Positions 25,731 to 36,042 of a DNA stretch of 64,000 nt are shown piece by piece (position 1 is the first letter of the stretch; each line of letters starts with the position of its first letter). The notes under the pieces are model-generated. The model was not told the origin of the DNA and searched no databases. It saw only the letters and a list, made by a program, of their open reading frames with translations. Made by a program: the position numbers and the translations under genes. The DNA comes from Aquificaceae bacterium. GTDB taxonomy: Bacteria > Aquificota > Aquificia > Aquificales > Aquificaceae. The stretch spans positions 20,827-84,826 of the forward strand of contig JALSHV010000006.1 in assembly GCA_026981975.1 (NCBI GenBank), written 5' to 3'.

Positions 25731-26900
25731 ATGACCTTTGAAATTGCTAAGAGATTAAAACTTTTACCTCCCTACCTTTTTGCAGAGCTTGATAAAAAGA
25801 AAAGAAAAAAACAAGAAGAGGGAGTAGATGTTATAGATCTCGGTGTCGGTGATCCTGATTTACCCACCCCGGAGCCTATAGTTGAAGCTCTTATAGAAGC
25901 TTCTAAGAATCCCGAAAATCACAAGTATCCTTCTTATGTTGGTATGAAAGCTTTCAGAGAAGCTGTTTCTCGCTGGTATAAAAGAAGATTCGGTGTAGAA
26001 CTAGACCCTGAAGGAGAAGTCATAGCTCTTATAGGTTCAAAAGAAGGCATAGCTCATTTTCCTTTCGCTTTTGTCAATCCCGGTGACGTGGTTTTATGCC
26101 CGGATCCCGCTTATCCTGTTTACAGGACAGGAACAATACTGGCAGGAGGTGAACCTTATCCTTTGCCGTTGAAGAAAGAGAACGATTTTCTTCCTAACTT
26201 AGGAAGTATTCCAAAAAATATACTGGATAGAGCTAAAATAATATGGATCAACTATCCCAATAATCCCACCTCTGCAGATGCGACGGAGGACTTTTACAGG
26301 GAACTTATAAAATGGGCGAAGAAGCATAGGATAATTGTCGCTTCTGATAATGCTTATTCCGAAATATACACAGGTGAAAGGAAGCCTTTGTCCTTGCTTC
26401 AAATAGAAGGGGCTAAGGAAATAGCCATAGAATTTCATTCCCTTTCAAAAACTTACAATATGACAGGTTGGCGTATAGGTATGGCTGTGGGAAATGAAGA
26501 GCTTATAAAGGCACTTGGGAATGTAAAAACTAATATAGATTCCGGACAGTTTAACGCAGTCCAGCAGGCAGCTATAACAGCTCTGAATCTTCCGCAGAGA
26601 GAATTAGACAAGCTCAGAGAAGTTTACAGAAAAAGAAGGGAGGTTATGACTTCTGTGCTAAGAAAAATAGGATTAAAACCCTTTGAATCCGATGTTACTT
26701 TTTACGTATGGACAGAAGTTCCGCAGGGATACAGTTCTGCACAATTTGTAAGTAAACTTATAGAAGAGGTGGGTGTGGTCTGCACACCGGGAAGCGGTTT
26801 TGGGTCTGCTGGAGAAGGCTTTTTCAGAATCTCTTTAACAGTTCCTACAAAAAGGCTTGAAGAAGCGGCAAGAAGAATAGAATCTCTCAATATACTATGA
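25731..26900 (+). CDS. dapL: LL-diaminopimelate aminotransferase (class I/II aminotransferase)
   Basis: A 389-residue PLP enzyme. Marks are IDLGVGDPDLPTPEPI, HKYPSYVGMKAFREAV, the PLP-binding INYPNNPTSADA, ASDNAYSEI, and the Schiff-base motif HSLSKTYNMTGWRIG. This set fits the DapL group, which converts tetrahydrodipicolinate directly to LL-diaminopimelate for lysine and peptidoglycan. Other class I aminotransferases share several of these marks, so the substrate is likely but not certain. GCGGAGG precedes the ATG. Its stop overlaps the next gene as ATGA. Confidence 0.88.
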   Translation: MTFEIAKRLKLLPPYLFAELDKKKRKKQEEGVDVIDLGVGDPDLPTPEPIVEALIEASKNPENHKYPSYVGMKAFREAVSRWYKRRFGVELDPEGEVIALIGSKEGIAHFPFAFVNPGDVVLCPDPAYPVYRTGTILAGGEPYPLPLKKENDFLPNLGSIPKNILDRAKIIWINYPNNPTSADATEDFYRELIKWAKKHRIIVASDNAYSEIYTGERKPLSLLQIEGAKEIAIEFHSLSKTYNMTGWRIGMAVGNEELIKALGNVKTNIDSGQFNAVQQAAITALNLPQRELDKLREVYRKRREVMTSVLRKIGLKPFESDVTFYVWTEVPQGYSSAQFVSKLIEEVGVVCTPGSGFGSAGEGFFRISLTVPTKRLEEAARRIESLNIL

Positions 26901-28177
26901 GATTCCGTGATGTTGATTTGCTTCAGATAAGTATTTGTATCCCAACGGTTCCTTACGATCTTAGTATAAAGGAACTAAGGGGCGTTTTTGAAGAGCTTAA
27001 GATATACAAGTATTTAACAGTCTTGAAGAATAACACACCCATAGGTATTGTTTACAGAGATCAAGTAGAAAAAGTTTCTAACGATAAATTAACAGCGGGA
27101 GAAGTGACAAGTCTGTGCTGTCGGTTGAGAAATACTTCTGTAAGGTGGGAAAGTATTGTTGGTATTTTTGAATTACTTCCTCTTGAGAGAGAACCGGTAA
27201 TAGTCACGGATAAAAAAGGAACATACTTGGGAATTTTAACCTACGATACGGTTCTTCACTTCATAAGCCATCACAGGGAACACGTTCTTCCTGTAATACA
27301 AAGGGTTCATACGAGTTTGGGTAAAGAAGAACATCTGTGTATTTTTGGACTGAAGAATGTAGATAAATTCAGAGAGATTTTTGGTCCCGAAAAGGCGGGA
27401 AGCCTATACAAAATGCTGATGGAAAATATAAAAGATATTCTCAAAGGGGAAATGTCTGGAGTTCCGGAAAGGGAAGAGTTATGGATTTTGAGTTCCGTTG
27501 CACCTTCAAAGGAAGATATAAAAGAACTTTTCAAAGAATTTTACAGAGAATACAGCCTTCTTTTTTCTGAACCCTTTGAAGTTCATATATACGGATTTTG
27601 TGTAAATCTCGCTTTTGTAAATTCTCAAGAAAAACTTTATCAACTGAACGAGGAATTAAGAAATAGAGTTAAGAAGATAGAAGGCTCTGTTTTCATAGTT
27701 CACGGACTTCAACCCACACTTATACTTCACGATCCTAAGCGCCAGAAACTTATAACCAATATAAAGAGGAGGATTTTAGATAACCTGCGGGATATTGTAG
27801 AACACGTAAGAGCTACACCGCGGGAGATGTGGGAATACGTCCTATACGATATGTTTGATAAATACCCTTACTTTGAACTCTTCTACATAATGGGGGAAAG
27901 AGGGCTTCAGATTACCAACAACATAGTTAATCCTAAGGCGGATTACGTAATAGTTCAGGGTAAGAAGGGAAGTGATAGAAGTGAAAAACCTTACTTTAGA
28001 AGAGCTTTGATGGAAGGAATTTTTATATCGGAAGTGTATCTTTCCAAAGCTACAGATGATTTCTGTATAACCGTTTCTGCAAGATTTTCCTATGAAGGTA
28101 AAACTTACGTTCTTGCAGGGGATATAAACTTCAAACAAATTCATAAACTAATCCGGACCTATAAAGAAATAGCCTAA
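26897..28177 (+). CDS. CBS-pair / GGDEF-like / Cache-like cytosolic sensor protein
   Basis: A 426-residue protein with no membrane segment. Residues about 10-130 look like two CBS domains (KYLTVLKNNTPIGIVYRD and VIVTDKKGTYLGILTYD). Residues about 143-265 resemble a degenerate GGDEF/cyclase fold (LCIFGLKNVDKFREIFG) without a GGDEF active-site motif. Residues about 300-420 look like a Cache/PDC domain (RSEKPYFRRALMEG, ISEVYLSKATDDFCITVSARF, YVLAGDINF), normally extracellular. Such a set suggests ligand sensing in the cytosol, perhaps of nucleotides by the CBS pair. The role is unknown. Translational coupling to dapL by ATGA is notable. Domain calls are by eye. Confidence 0.6.
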   Translation: MRFRDVDLLQISICIPTVPYDLSIKELRGVFEELKIYKYLTVLKNNTPIGIVYRDQVEKVSNDKLTAGEVTSLCCRLRNTSVRWESIVGIFELLPLEREPVIVTDKKGTYLGILTYDTVLHFISHHREHVLPVIQRVHTSLGKEEHLCIFGLKNVDKFREIFGPEKAGSLYKMLMENIKDILKGEMSGVPEREELWILSSVAPSKEDIKELFKEFYREYSLLFSEPFEVHIYGFCVNLAFVNSQEKLYQLNEELRNRVKKIEGSVFIVHGLQPTLILHDPKRQKLITNIKRRILDNLRDIVEHVRATPREMWEYVLYDMFDKYPYFELFYIMGERGLQITNNIVNPKADYVIVQGKKGSDRSEKPYFRRALMEGIFISEVYLSKATDDFCITVSARFSYEGKTYVLAGDINFKQIHKLIRTYKEIA

Positions 28178-28207
28178 TGAGTTCGGAATACCTAAAATTA
28201 AGAGATA

Positions 28208-29749
28208 ATGGAAAGGGATACTGCCTCAAAGCATACTCTTCATGGCTTGAACTTTTACCTTTCTTACTTTGACGATATTGCATCACTCCTTCCAAAAGAC
28301 GCTCACTGTTTTATTGTAGGAGGCTGGGTAAGAGACAGAATATTAGGAGAACCCATAGGCTATGACATAGATGTGGATCTTTTAGTGACTTGTGATCCTG
28401 CGGATATAGCTTATAGATTTGCTCAACTAACGGGAGGACATTTTTTCGTTTTTGAGAAAAAAAGGTTTCTTCTCAGGCGATCTGTTGTGGCAAGTGTAGT
28501 TATTCACATTCCTCCTTACCGTTATAGATTTGACTTCTCCCAACTTAAAGGAAAGAACCTTGAAAAAGCTCTTGAGAAAGATTTAAAAGATAGGGACTTT
28601 ACCATCAATGCTATGGCTGTTAATATGGACGATGTTCTCAGTATAGGAGCGAAGCAAACGTTTGTATTTGATCCCACTGGAGGAATGAAGGATCTGGAAA
28701 AAGGTATTTTAAGACCTATTTCCTTTAAAAATTTGAAAAGTGATCCTGTTAGGATTTTAAGGGGATACAGATTGGCAGTTGAAAAAGATCTTGAACTCAC
28801 ATCTGAGTTTACACAGTTTGTAGAAAGAAACAAAAATTTGATACTAAAATCCCCGCCTGAGAGAATAACCTATGAGCTTTTTAAGATTATAAGAAATCCT
28901 TCCAGTGCTCCTGTATTAAGGCGACTGAGTAAGGTATCTATTTTAGAAACCATAGTTCCGGAGTTTGCACAGCTAAAAAAAATAGAAGACCAAGGGAAAA
29001 ATCACATTTATTCTCTTGAAGAACATACATTTAAAACCTTAGAAGAGCTGGAGAGAATACTAAGAAGTGAAGTTGGTATTCCCTTCTCTGAGATTTTTGA
29101 AAAAATAGGGAAAACAAGATTCCTTGGAGAGTTTACAGATATAGAGTTGTTAAAATGGGCTGCTTTGTTCCACGATATAGGTAAGCCGGCAACCTTTGAA
29201 ATCAAGAAAGGAAAAATTACCTTTTACAATCACGATAAAGTAGGAGAAAAGATCTTTAAGGAAATAGGCATACGTCTTAGATGGGGAGAAAAAGCTACAA
29301 AGTTTACGGCAAAACTTATTAGATACCATCTCAGACTGTTCTATTTAAGAGAATCCTTATTTAAAGGGGAACTCAAGCGCAAGGGTATGATTAAATTCTG
29401 GAGAGAATGTTCTGATATAGCTTACCATTTGTTCTTACTTTCCGTTGCCGATGCCCGAGCTTCTGGAGATTCACAAGAGGAAATTAACGCTTTGGGAGAT
29501 CTCATAAGGAAGCTGGAAAACTTCAAGGAAAAAGAACTAAAAGAGGACGGTGTTAAAGCTCTTCTTAACGGGAAGGAGATAATGGCTATTTTAGGAATCC
29601 CGCCGGGTAAAGTTGTAGGGGAGCTTAAAAGAAGACTTGAAGAGGCTCAGCTGGAAAAAAGGGTAAGGACAAAAGAAGAAGCGGAAAAATTTATAAAGAG
29701 TGAATACCTTAAAATATCCTCTTCAGAAAACTCATTAAAAGCTTGTTGA
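28208..29749 (+). CDS. cca: tRNA nucleotidyltransferase with HD domain (probable A-adding enzyme)
   Basis: A 513-residue class II nucleotidyltransferase. The head shows [25 protein letters not shown] with the catalytic Asp pair, [34 protein letters not shown] and the RNA-binding neck [12 protein letters not shown]. An HD phosphohydrolase domain ([10 protein letters not shown], later NHDK) follows. In Aquifex aeolicus CCA addition is split between a CC-adding and an A-adding enzyme, and this protein has the size and HD domain of the A-adding one. Which bases it adds cannot be read from sequence alone. The tRNA gene in this window lacks an encoded CCA. Its end overlaps the convergent hydrolase by 41 bases. 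Confidence 0.85.
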   Translation: MERDTASKHTLHGLNFYLSYFDDIASLLPKDAHCFIVGGWVRDRILGEPIGYDIDVDLLVTCDPADIAYRFAQLTGGHFFVFEKKRFLLRRSVVASVVIHIPPYRYRFDFSQLKGKNLEKALEKDLKDRDFTINAMAVNMDDVLSIGAKQTFVFDPTGGMKDLEKGILRPISFKNLKSDPVRILRGYRLAVEKDLELTSEFTQFVERNKNLILKSPPERITYELFKIIRNPSSAPVLRRLSKVSILETIVPEFAQLKKIEDQGKNHIYSLEEHTFKTLEELERILRSEVGIPFSEIFEKIGKTRFLGEFTDIELLKWAALFHDIGKPATFEIKKGKITFYNHDKVGEKIFKEIGIRLRWGEKATKFTAKLIRYHLRLFYLRESLFKGELKRKGMIKFWRECSDIAYHLFLLSVADARASGDSQEEINALGDLIRKLENFKEKELKEDGVKALLNGKEIMAILGIPPGKVVGELKRRLEEAQLEKRVRTKEEAEKFIKSEYLKISSSENSLKAC

Positions 29750-30467
29750 AAGCTTTTGGATTTTCAAAAGGAGGCAGGTGAGCGCAGTTTTCTAACTCTT
29801 TATACTCTGCACCTTTTATACCTTCTGCTATTTCTTTTACAACTTTTGGGGGTGTGATCTTGTCATCATCTTTCCCTGCTATTACAAGAACAGGAACATC
29901 TATAGAGGATAAAATCTCCCTGTTGTCTGGTCTTTCAGCAAGAGCTTTAAGGGTGTTAACTAATCCTTCTTCTGAAGCTCTTTCCATCATACAGCGGAGT
30001 TTTCTCATTTTCTTAGGATTTTCTTTGGTAACGGGTGATGTCTGATTTTCCAGCATAACGTTTATAAGAATTTCCTTCCCTTCTATTCTTATCTTTTCTA
30101 TGAGTTCATACCTTGCTTTTCTGCTTTCTTGAGTATCTGCCTCCGCTCTTGTGGAAACTAACACCATTCCTTCTATTAGATCTTTGTATCTTTTCCACAT
30201 ATCAAAGATGATATAGCCTCCCATACTTACTCCCACGGGAACTATCTTCTCTACACCGAAGGCGTCAATTTTAGATACTACATAGTCAGTAAGGTTTTCT
30301 ATATCAGGTTTCATACGACTAGGTGGTTCTTCCCCAAAGCCCGGATAGTCCAATGCTATGTAAGGTATGTTGTTTTCCTTCAAGAGTTTGAATTGTTCTG
30401 AAAACATATCAAAACACAGCGGAAAAGCGTGAAGAAATAAAACCGCTTTCGGTATATACACTTTCAT
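29709..30467 (-). CDS. Alpha/beta-hydrolase, BioH/MetX-like esterase fold
   Basis: A 252-residue single-domain hydrolase. The oxyanion strand is [14 protein letters not shown], the nucleophile elbow VGVSMGGYI, the acid is in [13 protein letters not shown] near residue 200 and the histidine in [12 protein letters not shown] near residue 229. This is the complete triad of the family; the substrate is unknown. GGAGGAGGTGAA is a strong ribosome site. It follows purF by 1 base on the same strand, so it is in the purF transcript. Confidence 0.82.
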   Translation of the reverse strand: MKVYIPKAVLFLHAFPLCFDMFSEQFKLLKENNIPYIALDYPGFGEEPPSRMKPDIENLTDYVVSKIDAFGVEKIVPVGVSMGGYIIFDMWKRYKDLIEGMVLVSTRAEADTQESRKARYELIEKIRIEGKEILINVMLENQTSPVTKENPKKMRKLRCMMERASEEGLVNTLKALAERPDNREILSSIDVPVLVIAGKDDDKITPPKVVKEIAEGIKGAEYKELENCAHLPPFENPKAFNKLLMSFLKRIF

Positions 30468-30468
30468 T

Positions 30469-31869
30469 TCACCTCCTCCTGCTTATGAGTATATTGTCCA
30501 CAGCGGTGGGATATTCATTACTAAAGCAAGCATCACAAAAGTTCTTTTTCTTCGGAACACAGCTTCTTAATCCTTTAAGAGATAAATACCTTAGCGAATT
30601 TACTCCTATGAATTTTTCTATGTCTTTTAAACTCATTCTGTTAGCAATTAGTTCTTCACGCGTGGGTGTATCTATACCGTAAAAGCAGGGTCCGATAACA
30701 GGCGGAGAAGCAATTCTCATGTGGATTTCCCTTGCACCAGCTCTTCTTAGCATGTTTACTATCCTTCGGGAAGTTGTTCCTCTTACAAGAGAGTCGTCTA
30801 TAACTACTATTCGTCTGTTTTGAAGAACCGCTCTGTTAGGACTTAGCTTCATGAGAACTCTTAAATTTCTAAGCTCTTGTGTCGGTTCTATAAAACTCCT
30901 ACCTACGTAGTGGTTTCTTATAAGACCCATTTCAAAGGGTATGCCTTTTTCTTCCGCATAGCCTAAGGCGGGAACAACACCGGAATCTGGAACAGGTATA
31001 ACTATGTCTGCGAAAATGTCATCTTCTCTTGCAAGCTGTCTTCCGAATTCCTTTCTTATTTCGTAGGTCCAGCTGTCAAATATAAAACTGTCTGGACGTG
31101 AAAAGTAAACGAACTCAAAAATACACAGTGCTTCTTTACTTTTCCTGTCAAAGGGAAAATAACTTCTTATACCAGTACTATCCACAACTACTACTTCACC
31201 GGGATTTATCTCCCTCCAAAATTCAGCTTCAAGTATATCAAAAGCACAGCTTTCTGAAGCAAAAAGAATAGTTTTCCCTTTTCTTCCCATACAAAGGGGA
31301 CGAAAACCGAAGGGATCTCTACCCGCTATTAGCTTATCCTTCCAGAGTATTAAAAAACTGTAAGCTCCTTCAAGTTTTCTCAGTGTGTAGAAAAGTTTCG
31401 GCAGAAATTCTCTATCTCTTTCGTGAATATCAAGATAGGAAGGTAACAAGTCTTCTCCCTTATCAAGAAGAGCAAGGAACAGCTCTGTATCGGAGCTGTA
31501 TTCAAAGGAAAATCCCTTATCTTCAAGTTCTTTTCGTAGGGTTATGTAGTTAACTATGTTTCCATTGTGAACCACCGCTACATTACCTAAGGAGATTTCT
31601 CTTACTAAGGGTTGTGCGTTTCTTACTCCTGAATCCCCTGCTGTTGAGTATCTGACGTGAGCTATTGCTATATTTCCTTGAAGATAATCAAGATCTTCTT
31701 GTTTAATAGATTCCAGAACCCTACCCGCTTTTTTAACAGTTCTAATTTGATACCCATTTGAAGAACTTATCCCTACACTTTCCTGTCCCCTGTGTTGAAG
31801 GGAGTAGATCTGTAAAAAAGCAAATTGAGAAGCGTAAGGGTTATTAAAAACACCTGCAATCCCGCACAT
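30469..31869 (-). CDS. purF: Amidophosphoribosyltransferase
   Basis: A 466-residue enzyme for the first step of purine synthesis. It begins M-C-G-I-A-G, so the catalytic cysteine 2 is exposed simply by removal of Met, with no propeptide. The glutaminase domain shows QHRGQESVGIS, HVRYSTAG and SDTELFL; the PRPP domain shows VVIDDSLVRGTTSR. Cysteines in the C-terminal part (CVPKKKNFCDACFSNEYPT) match the ligands of the [4Fe-4S] cluster in the Bacillus-type enzyme. Sequence alone does not show whether the cluster is assembled. Confidence 0.95.
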   Translation of the reverse strand: MCGIAGVFNNPYASQFAFLQIYSLQHRGQESVGISSSNGYQIRTVKKAGRVLESIKQEDLDYLQGNIAIAHVRYSTAGDSGVRNAQPLVREISLGNVAVVHNGNIVNYITLRKELEDKGFSFEYSSDTELFLALLDKGEDLLPSYLDIHERDREFLPKLFYTLRKLEGAYSFLILWKDKLIAGRDPFGFRPLCMGRKGKTILFASESCAFDILEAEFWREINPGEVVVVDSTGIRSYFPFDRKSKEALCIFEFVYFSRPDSFIFDSWTYEIRKEFGRQLAREDDIFADIVIPVPDSGVVPALGYAEEKGIPFEMGLIRNHYVGRSFIEPTQELRNLRVLMKLSPNRAVLQNRRIVVIDDSLVRGTTSRRIVNMLRRAGAREIHMRIASPPVIGPCFYGIDTPTREELIANRMSLKDIEKFIGVNSLRYLSLKGLRSCVPKKKNFCDACFSNEYPTAVDNILISRRR

Positions 31870-31892
31870 GACACAGAATTTAAATATAAAAC

Positions 31893-32549
31893 TTATCTGA
31901 TTTGTATTCTAAGAGATTGTAACTTTCCGCTTAAACTTACATTTCCCAAACTTCCCTTAAAAGAAGCGTTTACTTCCGTTTCAAGGGGGTTGTATTTATT
32001 CAGCTTAAATCTGCCGTTTCCTGTAAAATCCGCACCTGCGTATGTGATTTTTCCCCTGAACTCTTTCCCGACAAACTTAAGTTCAACTTTTTCAGCATTA
32101 AAATTTTTAATATTAATATTCTTAAGAACTATATTGCCTTTTATGCCTTCGTTTATCTTAAGTTTACCTGATAAGTATTTCACGTCTGAAAGACACGAGA
32201 AATTCTCTGCTTGCAGATTAATTGTTCCTGTTAAGTTTATAACAGTTTCTAAAAATCCTTTTTTACAAACAGCTTTAAGATAAAGAGAAAAAGGTTTAAA
32301 TTCAGCTGTTATTTTTTCAAAACTACCAAGTTCACGGTTTTTAAAGAAAAGTTTTGTATTTTCAGTAATGATTTTTAAGGGGGTTTCTTCTACCTTAGAA
32401 GCTATGAGATGTATGTTTTTTTCTCTCAACACTCTATCTACAAAGATCCCTTTCGGAAAGGAATAAAGAACAATTACCAAAATTATCAGCAAAGATAATA
32501 CAAATACTGTTATAAGCTTAAAAATATTCTTCTTCTTCGGAATCTTCAT
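31893..32549 (-). CDS. gspN: Type II secretion protein N-like (GspN) inner-membrane protein
   Basis: A 218-residue protein with one N-terminal membrane anchor (about residues 11-30) and a beta-rich periplasmic part containing ITYAGADFTGNGRFKLN, which resembles the AsmA/GspN style of repeated strands. The name rests mainly on context: its start overlaps the gspD stop by 32 bases. GspN proteins belong to some type II secretion systems, but their role is not well defined. An AsmA-like protein of other function remains possible. Confidence 0.55.
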   Translation of the reverse strand: MKIPKKKNIFKLITVFVLSLLIILVIVLYSFPKGIFVDRVLREKNIHLIASKVEETPLKIITENTKLFFKNRELGSFEKITAEFKPFSLYLKAVCKKGFLETVINLTGTINLQAENFSCLSDVKYLSGKLKINEGIKGNIVLKNINIKNFNAEKVELKFVGKEFRGKITYAGADFTGNGRFKLNKYNPLETEVNASFKGSLGNVSLSGKLQSLRIQIR

Positions 32550-34506
32550 CTTCTTCCTTTAAATTTTCAAGACGTTTTTTTATCTCTTCGCTTATCTTCC
32601 TGTGTTCTTCTGTTATCTTGCTCAGTTCTTCCGGAGTTGAGACTATGTAAGGAGTTATGAATATAAACAGGGTTGTTTTGTCTTTCTGTTCTGTATCTCT
32701 TCTGAAGAGTCTTCCTATGATGGGAATTCTCCAAAGTCCCGGCACTCCTTCTATGGTTTTAAGAGTCTTTGTGCTTACAAGACCGCCTAAGATTACTGTT
32801 TGACCGTTTTCTACAACAACATCTGAGTTGATTTCTCTGTTGGAAGTTACGGGAACCGTGTAACTGGTAGCTCCTATCTGATTTGTAACAAAGTCTATTA
32901 TCTCTTCAAGATTTAGACTTATTGTAAGTCTCAGGTTTTCTCCCGAAATTCGCGGAGTGACGTTGAGTTCCAATCCGACTTCTTTGTAATCGTAGGTGAT
33001 TATAGGTTGTCCGTTTATGTCAAACTTTACTCCTTCAGCGTAAGGTATTACTTGACCCACTTTTATTACAGCAGGCTGATTGTCCAAGGTAAGAACTTTC
33101 GGATTAGAGACTATGTTAAATCCAGTTCCTGTTTCCAGTAAGGAAAGAAGCAGAACAAGATCTGGAAAAAAAAGACTAGTTTCTCCCACTTGTAGGGTTT
33201 TTCCCACTTCACTGAAAACTCCCATAAGAAAGCTACCTGAAAGGAAAGAGCTGTATATGTCTGTAAGAGAACTTCCTCTGAAACTGGCTCCTCCTCTTTC
33301 ACCTAGTAGTTGCCATCTAACTCCTATATCCATGAGACTTCTCGTAGAAGCTTCCACTATGGTGGTTGCTATAAGAACCTGTTTTCTCCTTATATCAAGT
33401 TTTGATATGAGTTGTTTTAGTCCTTTGTATTCGCTTTCTGTAGCGTAAACTATTACGGAATTTGTTCCTCTGTCAAATCCTATTTTCATACCTTCTCTAG
33501 TTGTAATAAAACTTATTCCTGGCTGGAAAGTTGCTAGTGTTTTAGGCTGTTTAGTTTTTTGAGTGGGTTTACCTTTTACTTTTTGTGGGGTTTGCACTCT
33601 TGGTTGTTGAGGTGTTGTCTGTTTGCCTATCACTCTTGTGCGTGTTCCACCGAGAAGACTTTGAAGGCTTTCCGCTAGTTCTTCCGCGGATATAAACTTT
33701 AAAGGGATTATGAAAAATCCTCTTTCTTCCGAAAGGACATCTTCTGTATCTACTTCTTTTAAAATTCTTTTTACCGTTTCGTGAGCAGCACGTGGGGCAA
33801 AAACTACCAATGCATTGGCGGATTCACTTGAAGAAAATACCATTTGAATCCCAAACCTTTTGGAAAAAACAGCATTAAGTGGTGTTATCAGGCGCAAAGC
33901 GTCTTTTGCAGAAATGTATTTAAGCTTGTATATTCTTACTTCTCCTTCCGCTTCTTCTTTGTCTATACTTATAAGGATTCTCTTAACTTTTTCTACGTTT
34001 TCTCCTATGTCGGCAACTATCAGGGAATTGGAGGGATTGTGAACGGATATTCTGGCAAAAGGGGACAGAAAGGGTCTGAGAACGTTCATAACTGTTTGAG
34101 CTTCCGTATGTTTGAGATTGAATACAAGAACCGCCAGTTCACCGCTGGCTGGTTTTCCTTTCAGCTTTGCAACTGAAATAGCTTCAGAGAGAGGCATTAC
34201 TTTTACTACACTTTTTTCCTCAACGACACCGAAACCTTGCATAGCCAAAGCTGAGGTGAATACGTCCCAAGCTTCTTTAATGGTTAAGGGTTTTGTAAAA
34301 ATTAGACTCATTTTTCCTCTAACGGAGGGATCTACTACTACATTTCTATTGGTAAGTTCTCCCATAAACACTGCGATCTTGTTTATATCCGTATTTTGAA
34401 AGTTAAGTATTATCTCTCCCTTCTCCTTAGCCTTTTTGATGTCTTCTTGGGTTATAGGTAGAGCTGTTTTTAAAATTAGCACTATAAGAAGTAAAGCTAT
34501 CCTCAT
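32518..34506 (-). CDS. gspD: Type II secretion system secretin
   Basis: A 662-residue outer-membrane secretin. A signal peptide is followed by N0 and repeated N1-N2-type domains (for example FNLKHTEAQTVMNVLRPFL and IPLKFISAEELAESL), with a Pro/Gln/Thr/Lys-rich linker near residues 300-325. The secretin barrel has VSNPKVLTLDNQPAVIKVG, VPVTSNREI and the signature VPGLWRIPIIGRLFRR. A charged coiled tail rich in Glu ends the protein. It forms the outer-membrane ring for export of folded proteins, or may serve type IV pili. The rest of the machinery is outside the window. Confidence 0.88.
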   Translation of the reverse strand: MRIALLLIVLILKTALPITQEDIKKAKEKGEIILNFQNTDINKIAVFMGELTNRNVVVDPSVRGKMSLIFTKPLTIKEAWDVFTSALAMQGFGVVEEKSVVKVMPLSEAISVAKLKGKPASGELAVLVFNLKHTEAQTVMNVLRPFLSPFARISVHNPSNSLIVADIGENVEKVKRILISIDKEEAEGEVRIYKLKYISAKDALRLITPLNAVFSKRFGIQMVFSSSESANALVVFAPRAAHETVKRILKEVDTEDVLSEERGFFIIPLKFISAEELAESLQSLLGGTRTRVIGKQTTPQQPRVQTPQKVKGKPTQKTKQPKTLATFQPGISFITTREGMKIGFDRGTNSVIVYATESEYKGLKQLISKLDIRRKQVLIATTIVEASTRSLMDIGVRWQLLGERGGASFRGSSLTDIYSSFLSGSFLMGVFSEVGKTLQVGETSLFFPDLVLLLSLLETGTGFNIVSNPKVLTLDNQPAVIKVGQVIPYAEGVKFDINGQPIITYDYKEVGLELNVTPRISGENLRLTISLNLEEIIDFVTNQIGATSYTVPVTSNREINSDVVVENGQTVILGGLVSTKTLKTIEGVPGLWRIPIIGRLFRRDTEQKDKTTLFIFITPYIVSTPEELSKITEEHRKISEEIKKRLENLKEEDEDSEEEEYF

Positions 34507-34539
34507 AACCGTTACTGAGTATTATATTTAACTTCTGCT

Positions 34540-36042
34540 ATGAACTATAAGTTGGAACTTGAAACCCTTTACGAGATAAGCAAAGTCCTTTCCAAATCTT
34601 TGAGCTTGGAAGTAACAATCCCTTACGTTTTCAGGCTTCTAAAAAAATTTATGGGTTTTGAAAGGGTTACCCTTACCATAAGGGATCCTTCCAGTGATCA
34701 GATAACAGTTAAGGCTACATCGGATAAAACTTTTCCGAAGGAAGGGTTTAAAAAAGGAGAAGGAATAACGGGAAAAGTGTGGAAGCACGGAGTTCCCATT
34801 GTAATTCCGGACATTTCAAAGGAGCCTGAATTTTTGAACAAGCTGTGGCGCAGGAAAAATCTAAAAGCTAAGAAAATCTCTTTCATAGCTGTGCCTCTCA
34901 AAAGAGGCAATGAAATATTAGGAGTTTTAAGTGCTGATAAGGAAATAACTGTAAAAGAATCCTTAGATGAGTTGACCCGTTTTCTGAGTATGGTAGCTGT
35001 TTTAATAGCCAATCATTACTCTCTTGAGCGGAGAGTAGAAGAAGAAAAAAGCAATTTAGAAAGTGAGAAAAAAGCACTTACTATGGAACTCAAGAGACTC
35101 TACGCGGACAGGAAAGTGGGAGAGATAGTAGGAAGAAGCAGGCAAATTCTTGAAGTTCTTGATATAGTTCATAGAGTAGCACCTACAGATGCCACTGTTC
35201 TTCTAAGAGGTGAAAGCGGTGTAGGGAAGGAAATTTTTGCACGGACTCTTCACTTTTTAAGTTCGCGAGCGGATAAGCCTTTTGTTACAGTTAACTGTGC
35301 TGCTATACCTGAAAGTTTGCTGGAGGCAGAACTCTTCGGTTATGAAAAGGGAGCTTTTACGGGAGCATACTCTTCAAAAAAGGGAAAATTTGAGCAAGCT
35401 CAAGGAGGAACTATATTTCTTGATGAAATAGGGGATATGCCTATAACCATTCAAACAAAACTCTTGAGAGTTCTTCAAGAAAGAGAAATAGAAAGATTAG
35501 GAGGATCAAAACCTGTAAAGGTAAACGTAAGGGTAATAGCTGCCACTAACAGAGATCTTGAAAAGATGATGAAAGAAGGATTGTTCAGAGAAGATCTTTA
35601 CTACAGAATAAATGTAGTTCCTATACTTATTCCTCCTCTGAGGGATAGAAGGGAAGATATTCCCCTGTTAGTTTATCATTTCGTAGAACTTTTTAATAAA
35701 CAGTATGCTAAGTCAGTGAGTATATCACCAGCTGTTATGGATTCCCTCTTAAACTACAACTGGCCTGGAAATGTAAGACAGTTAAGGAATGTAATAGAGA
35801 GAATGGTTATTCTTGATACGGACGGTGTTCTTACAGAAGAAGATCTTCCCGTAGAGTTGAAGGATACCTTTAGGGATCAAGCTCTGCCTGTAGGAAGTTT
35901 AAAAGAGATAGAAAGAACTCTCATAGAGAAAACGTTGAAGGAAACAGGATTTACAATAAAAGAGACCGCCAGAAGACTTGGAATGACTCCGCGTCAGATA
36001 AGCTACCGAATAAAAAAATACGGTATAAAATTACCAAAATGA
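34540..36042 (+). CDS. Sigma-54-dependent activator, GAF-AAA-Fis (NifA-like)
   Basis: A 500-residue transcription activator. Residues about 15-165 form a GAF domain ([35 protein letters not shown]). A coiled linker leads to the AAA+ domain with Walker A GESGVGKE, the sigma-54 contact loop GAFTGA, Walker [10 protein letters not shown] and the arginine-finger region [10 protein letters not shown] Fis-type helix-turn-helix ends the protein ([22 protein letters not shown]). This is the NifA-like arrangement. The effector of the GAF domain is unknown. It may act on the glnB promoter in this window, but that is inference. It is divergent from gspD with a 33-base gap. Confidence 0.93.
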   Translation: MNYKLELETLYEISKVLSKSLSLEVTIPYVFRLLKKFMGFERVTLTIRDPSSDQITVKATSDKTFPKEGFKKGEGITGKVWKHGVPIVIPDISKEPEFLNKLWRRKNLKAKKISFIAVPLKRGNEILGVLSADKEITVKESLDELTRFLSMVAVLIANHYSLERRVEEEKSNLESEKKALTMELKRLYADRKVGEIVGRSRQILEVLDIVHRVAPTDATVLLRGESGVGKEIFARTLHFLSSRADKPFVTVNCAAIPESLLEAELFGYEKGAFTGAYSSKKGKFEQAQGGTIFLDEIGDMPITIQTKLLRVLQEREIERLGGSKPVKVNVRVIAATNRDLEKMMKEGLFREDLYYRINVVPILIPPLRDRREDIPLLVYHFVELFNKQYAKSVSISPAVMDSLLNYNWPGNVRQLRNVIERMVILDTDGVLTEEDLPVELKDTFRDQALPVGSLKEIERTLIEKTLKETGFTIKETARRLGMTPRQISYRIKKYGIKLPK

